DNA from: Salinigranum salinum
Lineage (GTDB): Archaea; Halobacteriota; Halobacteria; Halobacteriales; Haloferacaceae
DNA: 64,000 nucleotides
NCBI RefSeq assembly: GCF_009176545.1
Contig: NZ_VTOJ01000001.1
Location: forward strand, 248,001 to 312,000
Direction of reading: 5' to 3'
The position numbers and the translations under genes are program-made. Position 1 is the stretch's first letter. Every line of letters starts with the position of its first letter. The notes beneath the pieces are model-generated. The model saw only the letters and a list, made by a program, of their open reading frames with translations. It was not told the DNA's origin and did no database searches. Shown here one piece after another: positions 34,373-42,878 of this stretch.

Positions 34373-34653
34373 CGATGCCCGTCCCTTGTCGGTCAGTGGT
34401 GATAGTTCGTACCGGTCATCCGCGCGGCACCAGGGGTCGATCCTCGACCGATCGGCCAGCCGGTTGATCTGCCGAGGGACGCCGCGGTTAAACGGCGAGT
34501 TGTCCCCACGCAGCCGTCTCGATCCATCCGTCGCATGGCACTTTCCCCTCGAGTCTAAAATCTTATTAAATCTCTTGTTTAAGATTTTTACATTCAAGTG
34601 GATAGCCCCCGTCGAGTGAGCCAGACGAGGATCGAACGTCCTCGAACACCACC
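34373..34653. other. Divergent control region between trmB and the GH13 operon
   Basis: Contains the AT-rich inverted repeat at 34557-34588 and, on the minus strand, a GTTTAAC-like element near 34486 that may drive trmB with a leader of about 85 nt. No gene seen. Confidence 0.5.
34557..34588 (+). promoter_or_regulatory. AT-rich inverted repeat, probable promoter/operator of the sugar locus
   Basis: AAAATCTTA (34557-34565) and TAAGATTTT (34580-34588) are a perfect 9-bp inverted repeat with a 14-nt spacer, in an AT-rich patch that must also hold the TATA element. The symmetry suggests binding of a dimeric regulator, TrmB being the obvious candidate. The halves do not match the TACT-N7/8-GAGTA consensus that I recall for Halobacterium TrmB, so the identity of the binder is open. 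Confidence 0.55.
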
Positions 34654-34719
34654 ATGAACGACATACGAACGACCGCACCGCGGCCGACCGACCGACCCAG
34701 GAGGAGCGACGACGGGTGA
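34654..34719 (+). CDS. Possible 21-residue leader ORF coupled to the GH13 gene
   Basis: ATG 34654 opens a 21-codon frame (MNDIRTTAPRPTDRPRRSDD) whose TGA overlaps the GTG start of the glucosidase as GTGA. The Shine-Dalgarno-like GGAGGAG for the glucosidase lies inside it. Reinitiation or translational coupling is plausible, but a chance frame cannot be excluded. Confidence 0.3.
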   Translation: MNDIRTTAPRPTDRPRRSDDG

Positions 34720-36434
34720 GCCGAGCACTCGGGACGACGGCTCGGGAAGAACGCACCTGGTGGAAGGAGGCGGTGGTCTACCAGATCTACCCACGCAGCT
34801 TCAACGACTCGAACGGCGACGGGGTCGGCGACATTCCGGGCATCACCGAGAACGTCGACTACCTCGACTCGCTGGGGGTCGACGTCGTCTGGCTCTGTCC
34901 GGTGTACGACTCCCCGAACGTGGACAACGGCTACGACATCCGCGACTACCGCGCGATCCTGGACGAGTTCGGGACGATGGCCGACTGGGAGGAGTTGCTG
35001 TCGGCGTTGCACGCGCGTGACATCCGACTCGTCATGGATCTCGTAGTGAACCACACCTCCGACGAACACGAGTGGTTCCAAAAGTCGCGCCGTCGAAAAG
35101 ACGGCTACGAGGAGTACTACTACTGGCGCGACGGCGCCCCCGACGAGCCACCGAACAACTGGGAGTCCATCTTCGGCGGGTCGGCGTGGTCCTACGACGA
35201 GGTGCGCGAGCAGTGGTACCTCCACCTCTTCGACGAGCACCAGCCGGACCTGAACTGGCGGAATCCGGACGTCCGAGACGAGGTGAAGGAGCTGGTCATG
35301 TGGTGGCTCGAGAAGGGAATCGACGGCTTCCGGATGGACGCGATCAACTTCCTCTCGAAGGCAGACGGGTTGCCGGACGGGGACCCGGAGCGCCAACTCG
35401 TCGGTTCCGAACACTACCACCACGGCCCACACATCCACGAGTACCTTCAGGAACTGCACGACGAGACGCTCGCACGGTACGACGTCATGACCGTCGGCGA
35501 GATGGGTGGAACGAGCATCGAGGAGGCCGCCGACTACCTCGCCGACGGCGGTGGGAGACTGGACATGGTGTTCCAGTTCAACCACCTGACCGTCGACTGG
35601 GGAGCCGACGGCCAGTGGAGCCTCGACGGCTGGGGGGAGTGGGATCTCACGACGTTCAAGAAGGTCGTCACCCGGAGCCAGAACGACCTGGCCGGGGAGT
35701 TCTGGGACGCGCTGTTCCTCGGAAACCACGACCTCCCGCGAATCGTCTCCCGGTTCGGTGACGACGGTGCCTTCCGTCGAGAGAGCGCGACGCTCATCGC
35801 CACGTTCCTGTTGACGCTCCGTGGCACGCCGTACCTCTACCAGGGAGACGAACTCGGGATGACGAACACGGCGTTCGACAGCCTCGACGAGGTCGACGAT
35901 CCCATGACGACCGGCATCGTCGAGGAACTCCTCGCCGAGGACGCCGTCGACTCCTTCGACGAGGTCACGGATCTCGTCGATTACATGAGCCGCGATCACG
36001 CCCGGACCCCGATGCAGTGGTCGGGGGACGAGAACGCCGGGTTCACCGATGGCGAACCGTGGTTCGCGGTCAACGAAAACTACCCCGACATCAACGCCGA
36101 GACCGCGATGGCGGACGAGGAGTCAGTCTGGCACCACTACCGAGAGCTGATACAGCTCAGACACGACGAGGAGACGCTCGTCTACGGCGAGTACGACCTC
36201 CTCCTGCCCGACGACGAGCAGTTCTACGCCTACACGCGTTCGCACGTGAGGGAGACGCTGCTCGTCGTCCTCAACTGGTCGACGGAGTCGGCGCGCTTCG
36301 ACTGCCCCGGTCTGGATACGGACGGCGCAGAACTGTTGGTCAGCAACGATCCGGACACGCCGGCGAACCCCGTCGAACGCGAGTTCCGTCCCTACGAGGC
36401 GGCCGTGTACCGGCTCGACGGAGGTGAGTCGTGA
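34716..36434 (+). CDS. GH13 alpha-glucosidase (oligo-1,6-glucosidase/maltase type)
   Basis: A 572-residue cytoplasmic glycoside hydrolase of family 13. The TIM-barrel motifs are intact: DLVVNHTSDEHEWF, nucleophile Asp208 in GFRMDAINFL, acid/base Glu262 in VGEMGG, and Asp339 in FLGNHDLPRI. The N-terminal WWKEAVVYQIYPRSFNDSNG and later SRDHARTPMQWSG are typical of exo-acting alpha-glucosidases that split short malto- or isomalto-oligosaccharides. The GTG start has a good Shine-Dalgarno sequence about 10 nt upstream, unusual for this window. It would feed glucose from oligosaccharides imported with the adjacent binding protein. Confidence 0.93.
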   Translation: MSRALGTTAREERTWWKEAVVYQIYPRSFNDSNGDGVGDIPGITENVDYLDSLGVDVVWLCPVYDSPNVDNGYDIRDYRAILDEFGTMADWEELLSALHARDIRLVMDLVVNHTSDEHEWFQKSRRRKDGYEEYYYWRDGAPDEPPNNWESIFGGSAWSYDEVREQWYLHLFDEHQPDLNWRNPDVRDEVKELVMWWLEKGIDGFRMDAINFLSKADGLPDGDPERQLVGSEHYHHGPHIHEYLQELHDETLARYDVMTVGEMGGTSIEEAADYLADGGGRLDMVFQFNHLTVDWGADGQWSLDGWGEWDLTTFKKVVTRSQNDLAGEFWDALFLGNHDLPRIVSRFGDDGAFRRESATLIATFLLTLRGTPYLYQGDELGMTNTAFDSLDEVDDPMTTGIVEELLAEDAVDSFDEVTDLVDYMSRDHARTPMQWSGDENAGFTDGEPWFAVNENYPDINAETAMADEESVWHHYRELIQLRHDEETLVYGEYDLLLPDDEQFYAYTRSHVRETLLVVLNWSTESARFDCPGLDTDGAELLVSNDPDTPANPVEREFRPYEAAVYRLDGGES

Positions 36435-36534
36435 ACGGCCGCACGGAACGCGGCTGACACTCCCATACTGACGGCGACCATCCGGCGCCACGGACGAATC
36501 GGACGATCGAACACACGACACACGACACGAGCTC

Positions 36535-38082
36535 ATGACGCACGACAACAACAGTACACGGAAGAACAGCACCAACGGCACCACCAGCACTCACTCGGTT
36601 TCGCGGCGGCACTTCGTCAAGGCGGCGGGCGCGTCGGCGACAGCGGTCGGTCTCACCGGATGCGTCAGCACCGGTGGGTCGAGCGGCTCCTCCGCGGGGA
36701 GTGCGGGCACGGACGAACCAGTCGACACCAGCGAACCGACCGAGACGGTCACGGTCTCGTGGGCGGTCGGCCCGCGCGAGAAGAACCGGAGAGACGCGGT
36801 GGTGGCGGCACTTCGAAGCGCGGGCCTCTCGGAGAACATCGAGCTCGAGATGCTCGCCGGGTCGAACCTCACGGACAACCGGCAGTCGCGCTACACGCAG
36901 TGGCTCTCCTCGGGCCGCGAGAAGCCAGACCTCCTCCAGTTCGACAGCGGGTGGACCATCCCGTTCATCCAGCGCGAACAGCTGGCGAACCTCTCGAACG
37001 TCCTGCCCGAGGAGATGCTGATGGACGTCCGGGAGAACTACTTCGACGCCTCCCTTCGGACGGCCTCACACCCACAGACGGGTGACCTCTACGGCGTGCC
37101 GCTGTTCCCGGACTTCCCGACGGTACAGTACCGCAAGGACCTGCTCCGCGAGGCCGGCTACGGCGAGTCGGACTTCAGCACGTGGGCCACGGAGTCGATG
37201 TCGTGGGCCGAGTTCTCGCAAGTAACGAAGCAGGCGATGGAGGCCAACCCCGACGTCCAGTACGGGTTCTCGTTCCAGGCGAACGCCTACGAGGGGCTGT
37301 CGTGCTGTGACTTCAACGAGTTCATGACCTCCTGGGGTGGTGCGTACTTCGGCAACCCCGAGGAGAACCTGTTCGGCCCTATCGGCGAACGGCCCGTGAC
37401 GGTCGACGAACAACCCGTCGTCGACTCCATTCGGATGATCCGCACGTTCATCCACGGTGCGGACGACCCCGAGGCACTCTCGAGCGACGACTTCGCGGGC
37501 AACATCGCCCCCGAGGCGGTCCTCCAGTGGACAGAAGAGTCCTCTCGCAAGCCGTTTACCAACGGCGACGCCATCATGCACCGCAACTGGCCGTACTCCA
37601 TCGGCATCAACGGCGCGGAGGACGCCTTCGGCGAGGATCTCGGTGTCATGCCGATCCCGTACGGAGTGCCCGCCAGCGAGGCGAAGTACCCACAGACCGG
37701 AGGGCCGGTCGCGGCACTGGGTGGCTGGCACAACGCGCTGAACCCCAACTCACAGAACAAGTCCGCCGCCGTGCAGGTGATGCGGACGATGATGAAACCG
37801 GAGTTCCAGCTCGAGATGTTCGACCTGCTGGGGTACACCCCACCCAGAACCGAGCTGTTCGGCTCCGACCGTGCCCGGGAGGTCGCCCCCTACGGTCGGT
37901 ACATGGAACAACTCCGGATTGCAGGAGAGAACGCGATCCCACGACCAGTGACGACCATCTGGCCGACCCAGTCCATCCGCATCTCCAGGCGTGTCAACGA
38001 GAGCTACGCGCAGGAACGGGCGCCAGCTGCGGCGATGAGCCAACTAAAAGAGGAACTGGTGGGAACCGAAGAATCGGCTTGA
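36535..38082 (+). CDS. Sugar ABC-transporter substrate-binding lipoprotein
   Basis: A 515-residue exported protein. The Tat signal SVSRRHFVKAAGASATAVGL ends in the lipobox LTGC (Cys43), followed by a Gly/Ser/Thr linker. The mature part is a cluster-B/type-1 extracellular binding protein (TVSWAVGPREKNRRDAVVAA, DLLQFDSGWTIPFIQREQL, WTEESSRKPFTNGDAIMHRNW). It should bind an oligosaccharide outside the cell. It follows the glucosidase by 100 nt on the same strand. No permease or ATPase gene follows; the next genes are on the other strand. It must borrow a transporter encoded elsewhere or be non-functional. Confidence 0.92.
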   Translation: MTHDNNSTRKNSTNGTTSTHSVSRRHFVKAAGASATAVGLTGCVSTGGSSGSSAGSAGTDEPVDTSEPTETVTVSWAVGPREKNRRDAVVAALRSAGLSENIELEMLAGSNLTDNRQSRYTQWLSSGREKPDLLQFDSGWTIPFIQREQLANLSNVLPEEMLMDVRENYFDASLRTASHPQTGDLYGVPLFPDFPTVQYRKDLLREAGYGESDFSTWATESMSWAEFSQVTKQAMEANPDVQYGFSFQANAYEGLSCCDFNEFMTSWGGAYFGNPEENLFGPIGERPVTVDEQPVVDSIRMIRTFIHGADDPEALSSDDFAGNIAPEAVLQWTEESSRKPFTNGDAIMHRNWPYSIGINGAEDAFGEDLGVMPIPYGVPASEAKYPQTGGPVAALGGWHNALNPNSQNKSAAVQVMRTMMKPEFQLEMFDLLGYTPPRTELFGSDRAREVAPYGRYMEQLRIAGENAIPRPVTTIWPTQSIRISRRVNESYAQERAPAAAMSQLKEELVGTEESA

Positions 38083-38188
38083 ACACGGACCGGCTCACGA
38101 GACGTGGCGGACTTTCCCTCTCTCCTGCACACCGACCACCCTCCGGTCCACCACGTGTGAAACGCTACAACGGTCCCCTCGACACCCG

Positions 38189-38707
38189 TCAGGGGCCGTC
38201 CTCGCGTGCGACCCGGTCGAGCGCCACGTCGACGCCGGCGAGGACGCTCCCGACGACCGCGCCGACGAGGAGGGCGGCGACGCCGCCCACGACGAGGAGT
38301 AGTGCGGCGAAGAACGGGTTCGTGACGACCAGCGCTGCGACGACGACACAGGCCAACAGTGGAAGACCGGTCACGGCACCCCACCGTGCGCCCACGCGGA
38401 TCGTCGCCGCCACGTCTTCGAAGTCACTCGTCGCCAGGTACCGCCGGTTCGACCACCACGTCGACCCCCACAGCACCGAGTAGAGGCCCACCCCGACGAG
38501 CGTGTCGAGTCTCCCCAGCACGCCGCCGAGCGCGACCGGCGCGACGGCGTGTACCAGCGCCAGCGGGACGACGATGAGGACCGCGGCGTGGAACGACGCG
38601 AGCGCCCACGCGAACAGGGGGTCGATGCCGGGGTCGTCGTCAACGGACGATTCGACCGGCACCTCCGATGCTTCTGACGCCTCGGACGCTTCCGACGACT
38701 CATCCAT
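38189..38707 (-). CDS. Four-helix membrane protein, function unknown
   Basis: A 172-residue protein with an acidic Ser/Glu/Ala repeat at the N-terminus (SSEASEASEASEVPVES) and four predicted helices (for example FHAAVLIVVPLALVHAVAPV and AALLLVVGGVAALLVGAVVG). No motif recognised. It overlaps the upstream CopD-like gene by 8 nt, so both are probably expressed together. Confidence 0.75.
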   Translation of the reverse strand: MDESSEASEASEASEVPVESSVDDDPGIDPLFAWALASFHAAVLIVVPLALVHAVAPVALGGVLGRLDTLVGVGLYSVLWGSTWWSNRRYLATSDFEDVAATIRVGARWGAVTGLPLLACVVVAALVVTNPFFAALLLVVGGVAALLVGAVVGSVLAGVDVALDRVAREDGP

Positions 38708-39251
38708 GCGCCAACACCGCCGCGAGTGTGAGCAGGGCGACGAGACCAACCGCGGTCGCGCCGTACGCGCGCCGAAGCGTCCACTTCGTGGCCGGATCGG
38801 GCGACGGCGGGAGGCGAGCGAGGAGGCGGAGCCGGACGACGGAGGCGACGAGCACGACGACGAACAGCCCGAGCTTCACGTCGAGCGTGGTCCGCCAGCG
38901 GCCGCCCGGCAGCGTCGGTGCGAACGCGCCGAGGTTTCCGACCCCGGTCATCACGAGCGTCCCGACCGCCGCCCAGAAGAGCCACTCGTAGGTGCGAGCG
39001 ACGGTCACGACGGCTGGCGGCGCGTCCGGTGGCCCGGGACTGCCGAGGTCGATCCGGAGGAGCACCCACGTCAGGACGCTCCCTCCGACGGCGACCGTCG
39101 CCGCGAGGACGTGGAGCCACCGGACGGCGAGGCTGGTGAGAGTGAGCGGGGACGCGGTCAGAGCGACGCCCGTCGGGTCCGGTGGCAGCGGGGACTGACC
39201 GCCGGGGAGGAGGGCGTGGAGGGGGAGCGGCTGGACGAGGGTGAGACCCAT
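38700..39251 (-). CDS. CopD-like membrane protein
   Basis: A 183-residue protein with four to five helices (AVRWLHVLAATVAVGGSVLT, YEWLFWAAVGTLVMTGVGNL, LDVKLGLFVVVLVASVVRLR). The His at the start of the first helix, the GxGN segment and the DVKLG segment match the CopD/copper-export membrane domain. Substrate specificity cannot be told from sequence. It is translationally coupled to the downstream membrane gene. The long frame upstream of 39251 is antisense to rpiA. Confidence 0.7.
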   Translation of the reverse strand: MGLTLVQPLPLHALLPGGQSPLPPDPTGVALTASPLTLTSLAVRWLHVLAATVAVGGSVLTWVLLRIDLGSPGPPDAPPAVVTVARTYEWLFWAAVGTLVMTGVGNLGAFAPTLPGGRWRTTLDVKLGLFVVVLVASVVRLRLLARLPPSPDPATKWTLRRAYGATAVGLVALLTLAAVLAHG

Positions 39252-39330
39252 ACTCGGGGCTACTCGGCGGGACGTGATGAGTGTCGGGGTCGCGACACGA
39301 TCGGCGTGACCGACGCGACCGGACGCCGGC

Positions 39331-39338
39331 TTTTTTAC
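39331..39338 (+). promoter_or_regulatory. TATA box of rpiA
   Basis: TTTTTTAC lies 23 nt before the rpiA ATG. Confidence 0.55.
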
Positions 39339-39361
39339 GCGCTCGGCGCGCGCGACCGGGT

Positions 39362-40048
39362 ATGAAGACGACCGGCGGGAGCGACGAGGCGAAACGACGC
39401 GCGGGCGACTCCGCCGCTGCGCTCGTCGAGGGAGGGACGACCGTCGGCCTCGGCACGGGGAGTACGGCGGCCCACGCCATCCGTCGGCTCGGCGAACGGG
39501 TCGCCGACGGCGTCGACGTCGTCGGCGTCCCGACGTCGTTCCAGTCGCGCGAACTCGCCCGGAACGTGGGCATCCCGCTCCGCGCGCTGGACGAGGTCGA
39601 CCGGATCGACATCGCGATCGACGGTGCCGATCAGGTGGCCGGCTTCGACCTCGTGAAGGGTGGTGGCGCGGCGCACGCCCACGAGAAGGTGATCGATTCG
39701 TTCGCCGAGCGGTTCGTCGTCGTCGTCGACCCCTCGAAACGCGTCGACGTCCTCTCGCACCCGGTGCCGGTGGAGGTGCTTCCGGCCGCCCACACCGTCG
39801 TCGCGCGGTCGGTCGCGGACGCGGGCGGCGAGGCGACACTCCGACGCGCCGAGCGCAAGGACGGCCCGGTCGTGACCGACAACGGCAACCTCGTGTTGGA
39901 CTGTGACTTCGGGTCGATCCCCGACCCCGACGCGCTCGCGACGACCCTCGACGCCGTGCCGGGCGTCGTCGAACACGGCCTCTTCGTCGGGCTGGCCGAC
40001 GAACTCCACGTCGGCACCGAGACGGGCGTGACGGTTCACGAACGCTGA
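39362..40048 (+). CDS. rpiA: Ribose-5-phosphate isomerase A
   Basis: Interconverts ribose 5-phosphate and ribulose 5-phosphate. The 228-residue protein has all family blocks: VGLGTGSTAAHAIRRLGERV, DIAIDGADQVAGFDLVKGGG with the catalytic acid region, the Lys-containing HEKVIDSFAERFVVVVDPSK, and the C-terminal GVVEHGLFVGLADELHVG. In haloarchaea, which lack the oxidative pentose phosphate branch, it serves ribose synthesis. Start set by TATA box and family N-terminus. Confidence 0.95.
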   Translation: MKTTGGSDEAKRRAGDSAAALVEGGTTVGLGTGSTAAHAIRRLGERVADGVDVVGVPTSFQSRELARNVGIPLRALDEVDRIDIAIDGADQVAGFDLVKGGGAAHAHEKVIDSFAERFVVVVDPSKRVDVLSHPVPVEVLPAAHTVVARSVADAGGEATLRRAERKDGPVVTDNGNLVLDCDFGSIPDPDALATTLDAVPGVVEHGLFVGLADELHVGTETGVTVHER

Positions 40049-40071
40049 CGGCGGAGTCCCCCGGGGTGTCC

Positions 40072-41439
40072 TCACCCCGTCCCCTCGCCGGACGTGCCGA
40101 GGGACGGGATCTCCTCCTCGATGACGTCGCGCTCGAAGTAGAGGAGTTCGACGCCGAGCACGACCGCGGCAACGACCAGGACGGTGTAGAACGTGTTCCG
40201 TTCGGCGCTGTACAGGTGGAGGAACATGAGGCCGAAGAAGAGCGTGGCTCCGACGGTGCCGACCGCGGGCCACAGCGCGTCGATCCCCTCGGCGTCCCGC
40301 TGCGTGAACGCGAGATAGCTCGTCCCGCCGAAGACGACGATGAACGCGAGCGACGCGAACGAGGTGATCGCCGAGAGGCTCCCGGCGGCGCTGAACGCCG
40401 CGGTGACGACGCCGAGGAGCAGTACCGTGCGCGTCGGGACGCCGCTCTCGCTCGTGTCGCCGACCCGGTCGGGCAGGAGGTCGTCCGAGAGCAGCCCCTT
40501 GGCGAAGTAGCCCGTCGAGAACAGCGTCGCGTTGATCGCGCTACCCGTCGAGAACAGCGCCGACAGTGAGATGACGACGCCACCGACGGACGCCAGACCG
40601 ACCGCGCCGGTCATTGTCGAGGCCGCCCGCGCCAGCGCCGTGTGCGGATGTGACTGGAGCGCCTGCGGCGCGAGGTTGTACGTCGCCACGGCCACGACGA
40701 CGTAGATCGCGATCGCGACCGGGATCGAGATGTACACCGCCGTCGGAATCTGTTCCCGCGGGGACTCGAAGCTCTCCTGGTCGTAGAAGAGGAGCTGCCA
40801 CCCCTGGAAGGCGACGAACGCCACGGCCGCCGCCATGATCGGGCTGAACGACGCGATCTGCGACGTGCCGACCTGGACGGGCTCGGACGTGGCGAGGAGC
40901 GCGTACGCCACTCCGCCGACGCCGAACGCCACGAGCACGACGACCTTCACCGCGACGAGGACGTTCTCTGCCGACCCGGTCGCGCGTGTGCCGAGGAGGT
41001 TCAGGCCGACGAAGCCCGCCACCGCGAGCACCGACACCACTGGTCGGAGTGACAGCCCTGCGACCGACTCGGGGACGAGCGGCAGCGCCACGGTGAACTC
41101 GCCGAACGCGAACGCGTACATCGCCATCGACCCGACGTAGCCGACCAGCAGCGTCCACCCGGCCATCCCGGCGAGCGTCGAGTTGCCAGTGAACGACTGG
41201 ACGAACGTCACGGCACCGCCACCGCCGCCCTCGTCCCCGTCGGCGGCGACGAGTTCGTTCAGCCGCACGAACGAGTAGCCGGCACAGACCGCGACGACGC
41301 CCGCCAGGACGAAGGCGAACCATGTCGCCGCGCCCGTGACTCGGCTCACGACACCGAGTACGGCGTAGATACCGCCACCGATCATCCCGCCGAGACCGAT
41401 CGAGACGGCCTCCACCAGTCCGAACTCACCTTCGCTCAT
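40072..41439 (-). CDS. APC-superfamily amino-acid permease
   Basis: A 455-residue protein with about 12 helices. The first helix carries the APC signature GLGGMIGGGIYAVLGVVSRV, with the unwound Gly-rich substrate site, and another conserved segment is AFVAFQGWQLLFYDQESFES. No C-terminal UspA domain is attached, unlike many archaeal members. The substrate is likely an amino acid or polyamine but cannot be assigned. It converges on rpiA. Confidence 0.88.
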   Translation of the reverse strand: MSEGEFGLVEAVSIGLGGMIGGGIYAVLGVVSRVTGAATWFAFVLAGVVAVCAGYSFVRLNELVAADGDEGGGGGAVTFVQSFTGNSTLAGMAGWTLLVGYVGSMAMYAFAFGEFTVALPLVPESVAGLSLRPVVSVLAVAGFVGLNLLGTRATGSAENVLVAVKVVVLVAFGVGGVAYALLATSEPVQVGTSQIASFSPIMAAAVAFVAFQGWQLLFYDQESFESPREQIPTAVYISIPVAIAIYVVVAVATYNLAPQALQSHPHTALARAASTMTGAVGLASVGGVVISLSALFSTGSAINATLFSTGYFAKGLLSDDLLPDRVGDTSESGVPTRTVLLLGVVTAAFSAAGSLSAITSFASLAFIVVFGGTSYLAFTQRDAEGIDALWPAVGTVGATLFFGLMFLHLYSAERNTFYTVLVVAAVVLGVELLYFERDVIEEEIPSLGTSGEGTG

Positions 41440-41597
41440 CGGTCACCCGTTCCGGCTCGAGCACACAGTGTGTCTCCCTTGCAGGCGCAAGCGGTCGTAC
41501 ACGCCGCTCACGCGGGTTTCCTCGCCGGTCGGCGCGGTCGTCGGACCCCGATCCGTCGGTCGTCGAGGTGACGGCCGTCGCTGGACGGTTGTGCTCG

Positions 41598-41603
41598 AAA
41601 AAA
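41598..41603 (-). terminator. T6 terminator of the histone-fold gene
   Basis: On the minus strand six T residues, flanked by a short TCGA/TCGA symmetry, lie 24-29 nt after the stop of the histone-fold gene. Oligo-T tracts are the normal archaeal terminator. Confidence 0.5.
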
Positions 41604-41626
41604 TCGAAGACGCCGCGCTGGTCGGT

Positions 41627-41794
41627 CTACAGGTCGCGCGGCTGGACCGTCTTGCGGTCGTTCTCTTCGGCTCGGCGGGCGGCGTCTTCGAGCAGTTCCT
41701 TCACTTCCGCGTCCAGCGCGTCGTAGAAGTCCGAGGCTACGTTCTTGTCGCTAAGCGCTTCCTTGACGGCTGCCTTGACGATGAGGTCTGCCAT
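41627..41794 (-). CDS. 55-residue single histone-fold (DUF1931-like) protein
   Basis: Read directly from the sequence: MADLIVKAAVKEALSDKNVA, SDFYDALDAEVKELLEDAAR, RAEENDRKTVQPRDL. The pattern of a short helix, a long central helix and a terminal RKTVQPRDL matches the histone fold as seen in archaeal histone-like DUF1931 proteins. The protein is far shorter than the doublet histone found in many haloarchaea, and acidic. Its role in DNA binding is unproven. The start is fixed by a palindromic promoter element about 21-32 nt upstream, and a T6 terminator follows the stop. Codons are AT-richer than in neighbours. Confidence 0.82.
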   Translation of the reverse strand: MADLIVKAAVKEALSDKNVASDFYDALDAEVKELLEDAARRAEENDRKTVQPRDL

Positions 41795-41814
41795 ACAACA
41801 TACCATACTAGCCC

Positions 41815-41826
41815 CTTATTAATAAG
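41815..41826. promoter_or_regulatory. Perfect 12-bp AT palindrome, promoter of the histone-fold gene
   Basis: CTTATTAATAAG is its own reverse complement and lies 21-32 nt upstream of the minus-strand ATG at 41794, the TATA position. Being symmetric it could also direct transcription rightward. Confidence 0.6.
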
Positions 41827-42086
41827 ATTTCCCCAAATGACGCTCTCTGCCGGTGTATCGGTCGAATATGGCTTTTGCAGGGGCTGGATTTATATATGAT
41901 GCCGGCGAACGGCCTCATCAAGCGGGATTGGACCGCGATATCACGCCCGGCTCACCCCTCTCTCGAGTCCCGACTATCACATTCGTTACAGTAACTCGCC
42001 GCCACTCACACCCTCGACGGTCGCTGGCTGCGCGCCGCGACACGCGACAGCCGTCAGTGTCAGCGTCGCCGTCGACGGGGAACGAC
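41827..42086. other. Gap with a strong unassigned TATA element
   Basis: GATTTATATATGATG (41888-41902) is among the best TATA boxes in the window, facing larB, but lies about 220 nt before its start. larB has a nearer candidate element. No protein-like frame starts in the interval, so a leader or small RNA transcribed from here is possible. Confidence 0.4.
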
Positions 42087-42096
42087 ACATATGTGC
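42087..42096 (+). promoter_or_regulatory. Palindromic CACATATGTG element before larB
   Basis: A perfect 10-bp palindrome at about the TATA distance (24-33 nt) from the larB ATG. Confidence 0.45.
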
Positions 42097-42119
42097 CGGA
42101 CGAGCGCCGACCATCGGAT

Positions 42120-42878
42120 ATGCGAGACATACTCGATGCAGTCGCGGCCGGCGATCTCTCGCCGGCGGCGGCGGAGGCACGGCTGCGCGGGTACGCGACG
42201 ACGGAGGCGGGCCGCTTCGACGCGGCCCGCGAGACCCGGCGCGGCGTTCCCGAGGCGATCCTCGGTGAGGGCAAGTCCCCCGTAGAAGTCGCTGATCTGG
42301 CCGCGACGGCGGTCGAGACGACCGGTCGCGCCATCGTCACCCGCGTCGACGACGAGACGGCGACGGCCGTCGACGACGGCCTGCCCTCTCACGTCGCCGT
42401 CGAGCGTGACGAGCGCGCTCGGACGGTCGTCGCGCACACCTCCAACTTCGATCCCCCGTCGCTCGCCGCCACCGTCGCGGTCGTCACGGCGGGCACCTCC
42501 GACGCCCCCGTCGCCGGCGAGGCGGCCGTCATCGCGCGAGAGATGGGCGCGACCGTCGAGTGGATCGAGGACGTCGGCGTCGCGCATCTGGGGCGGATCG
42601 TCGACGTCCTCGAACCGATCCGTGCCGCGGACGTCGTCGTCGTCGCCGCCGGTCGCGAGGGGGCGCTCCCGACGGTCGTCGCGGGACTCGTCGACACACC
42701 GGTGATCGGTCTCCCCGTCTCGACGGGGTACGGCTTCGGCGGGGACGGCGAGGCAGCCCTCGGCGGGATGCTCCAGTCGTGTACCGTCCTCTCGGTCGTG
42801 AACGTCGACGCCGGCTTCGTCGCGGGGGCGCAGGCCGGCCTGGTCGCCCGCGCGGTCGACGGCGGGCGTTCGGGGTAG
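42120..42878 (+). CDS. larB: Nickel-pincer cofactor carboxylase LarB
   Basis: LarB carboxylates and hydrolyses nicotinic acid adenine dinucleotide in the synthesis of the nickel-pincer nucleotide used by lactate racemase-type enzymes. The 252-residue protein has the N-terminal helical part (RDILDAVAAGDLSPAAAEAR) and the PurE-like C-terminal domain with VAVVTAGTSDAPVAGEAAVI, VVVVAAGREGALPTVVAGLV and VIGLPVSTGYGFGGDGEAAL. larC, larE and larA are not in the window. The ATG at 42120 was chosen over a much longer frame because only this matches the family start. Confidence 0.92.
   Translation: MRDILDAVAAGDLSPAAAEARLRGYATTEAGRFDAARETRRGVPEAILGEGKSPVEVADLAATAVETTGRAIVTRVDDETATAVDDGLPSHVAVERDERARTVVAHTSNFDPPSLAATVAVVTAGTSDAPVAGEAAVIAREMGATVEWIEDVGVAHLGRIVDVLEPIRAADVVVVAAGREGALPTVVAGLVDTPVIGLPVSTGYGFGGDGEAALGGMLQSCTVLSVVNVDAGFVAGAQAGLVARAVDGGRSG

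Noticed and set aside
38700..40583. 627-codon minus-strand frame
   Set aside because: Only its last 183 codons (from 39251) resemble a protein; the rest is antisense to rpiA or a shadow of the APC permease gene.
41468..41899. 143-codon plus-strand frame opposite the histone-fold gene
   Set aside because: Antisense to the small histone-fold gene, whose promoter, terminator and fold are all convincing.
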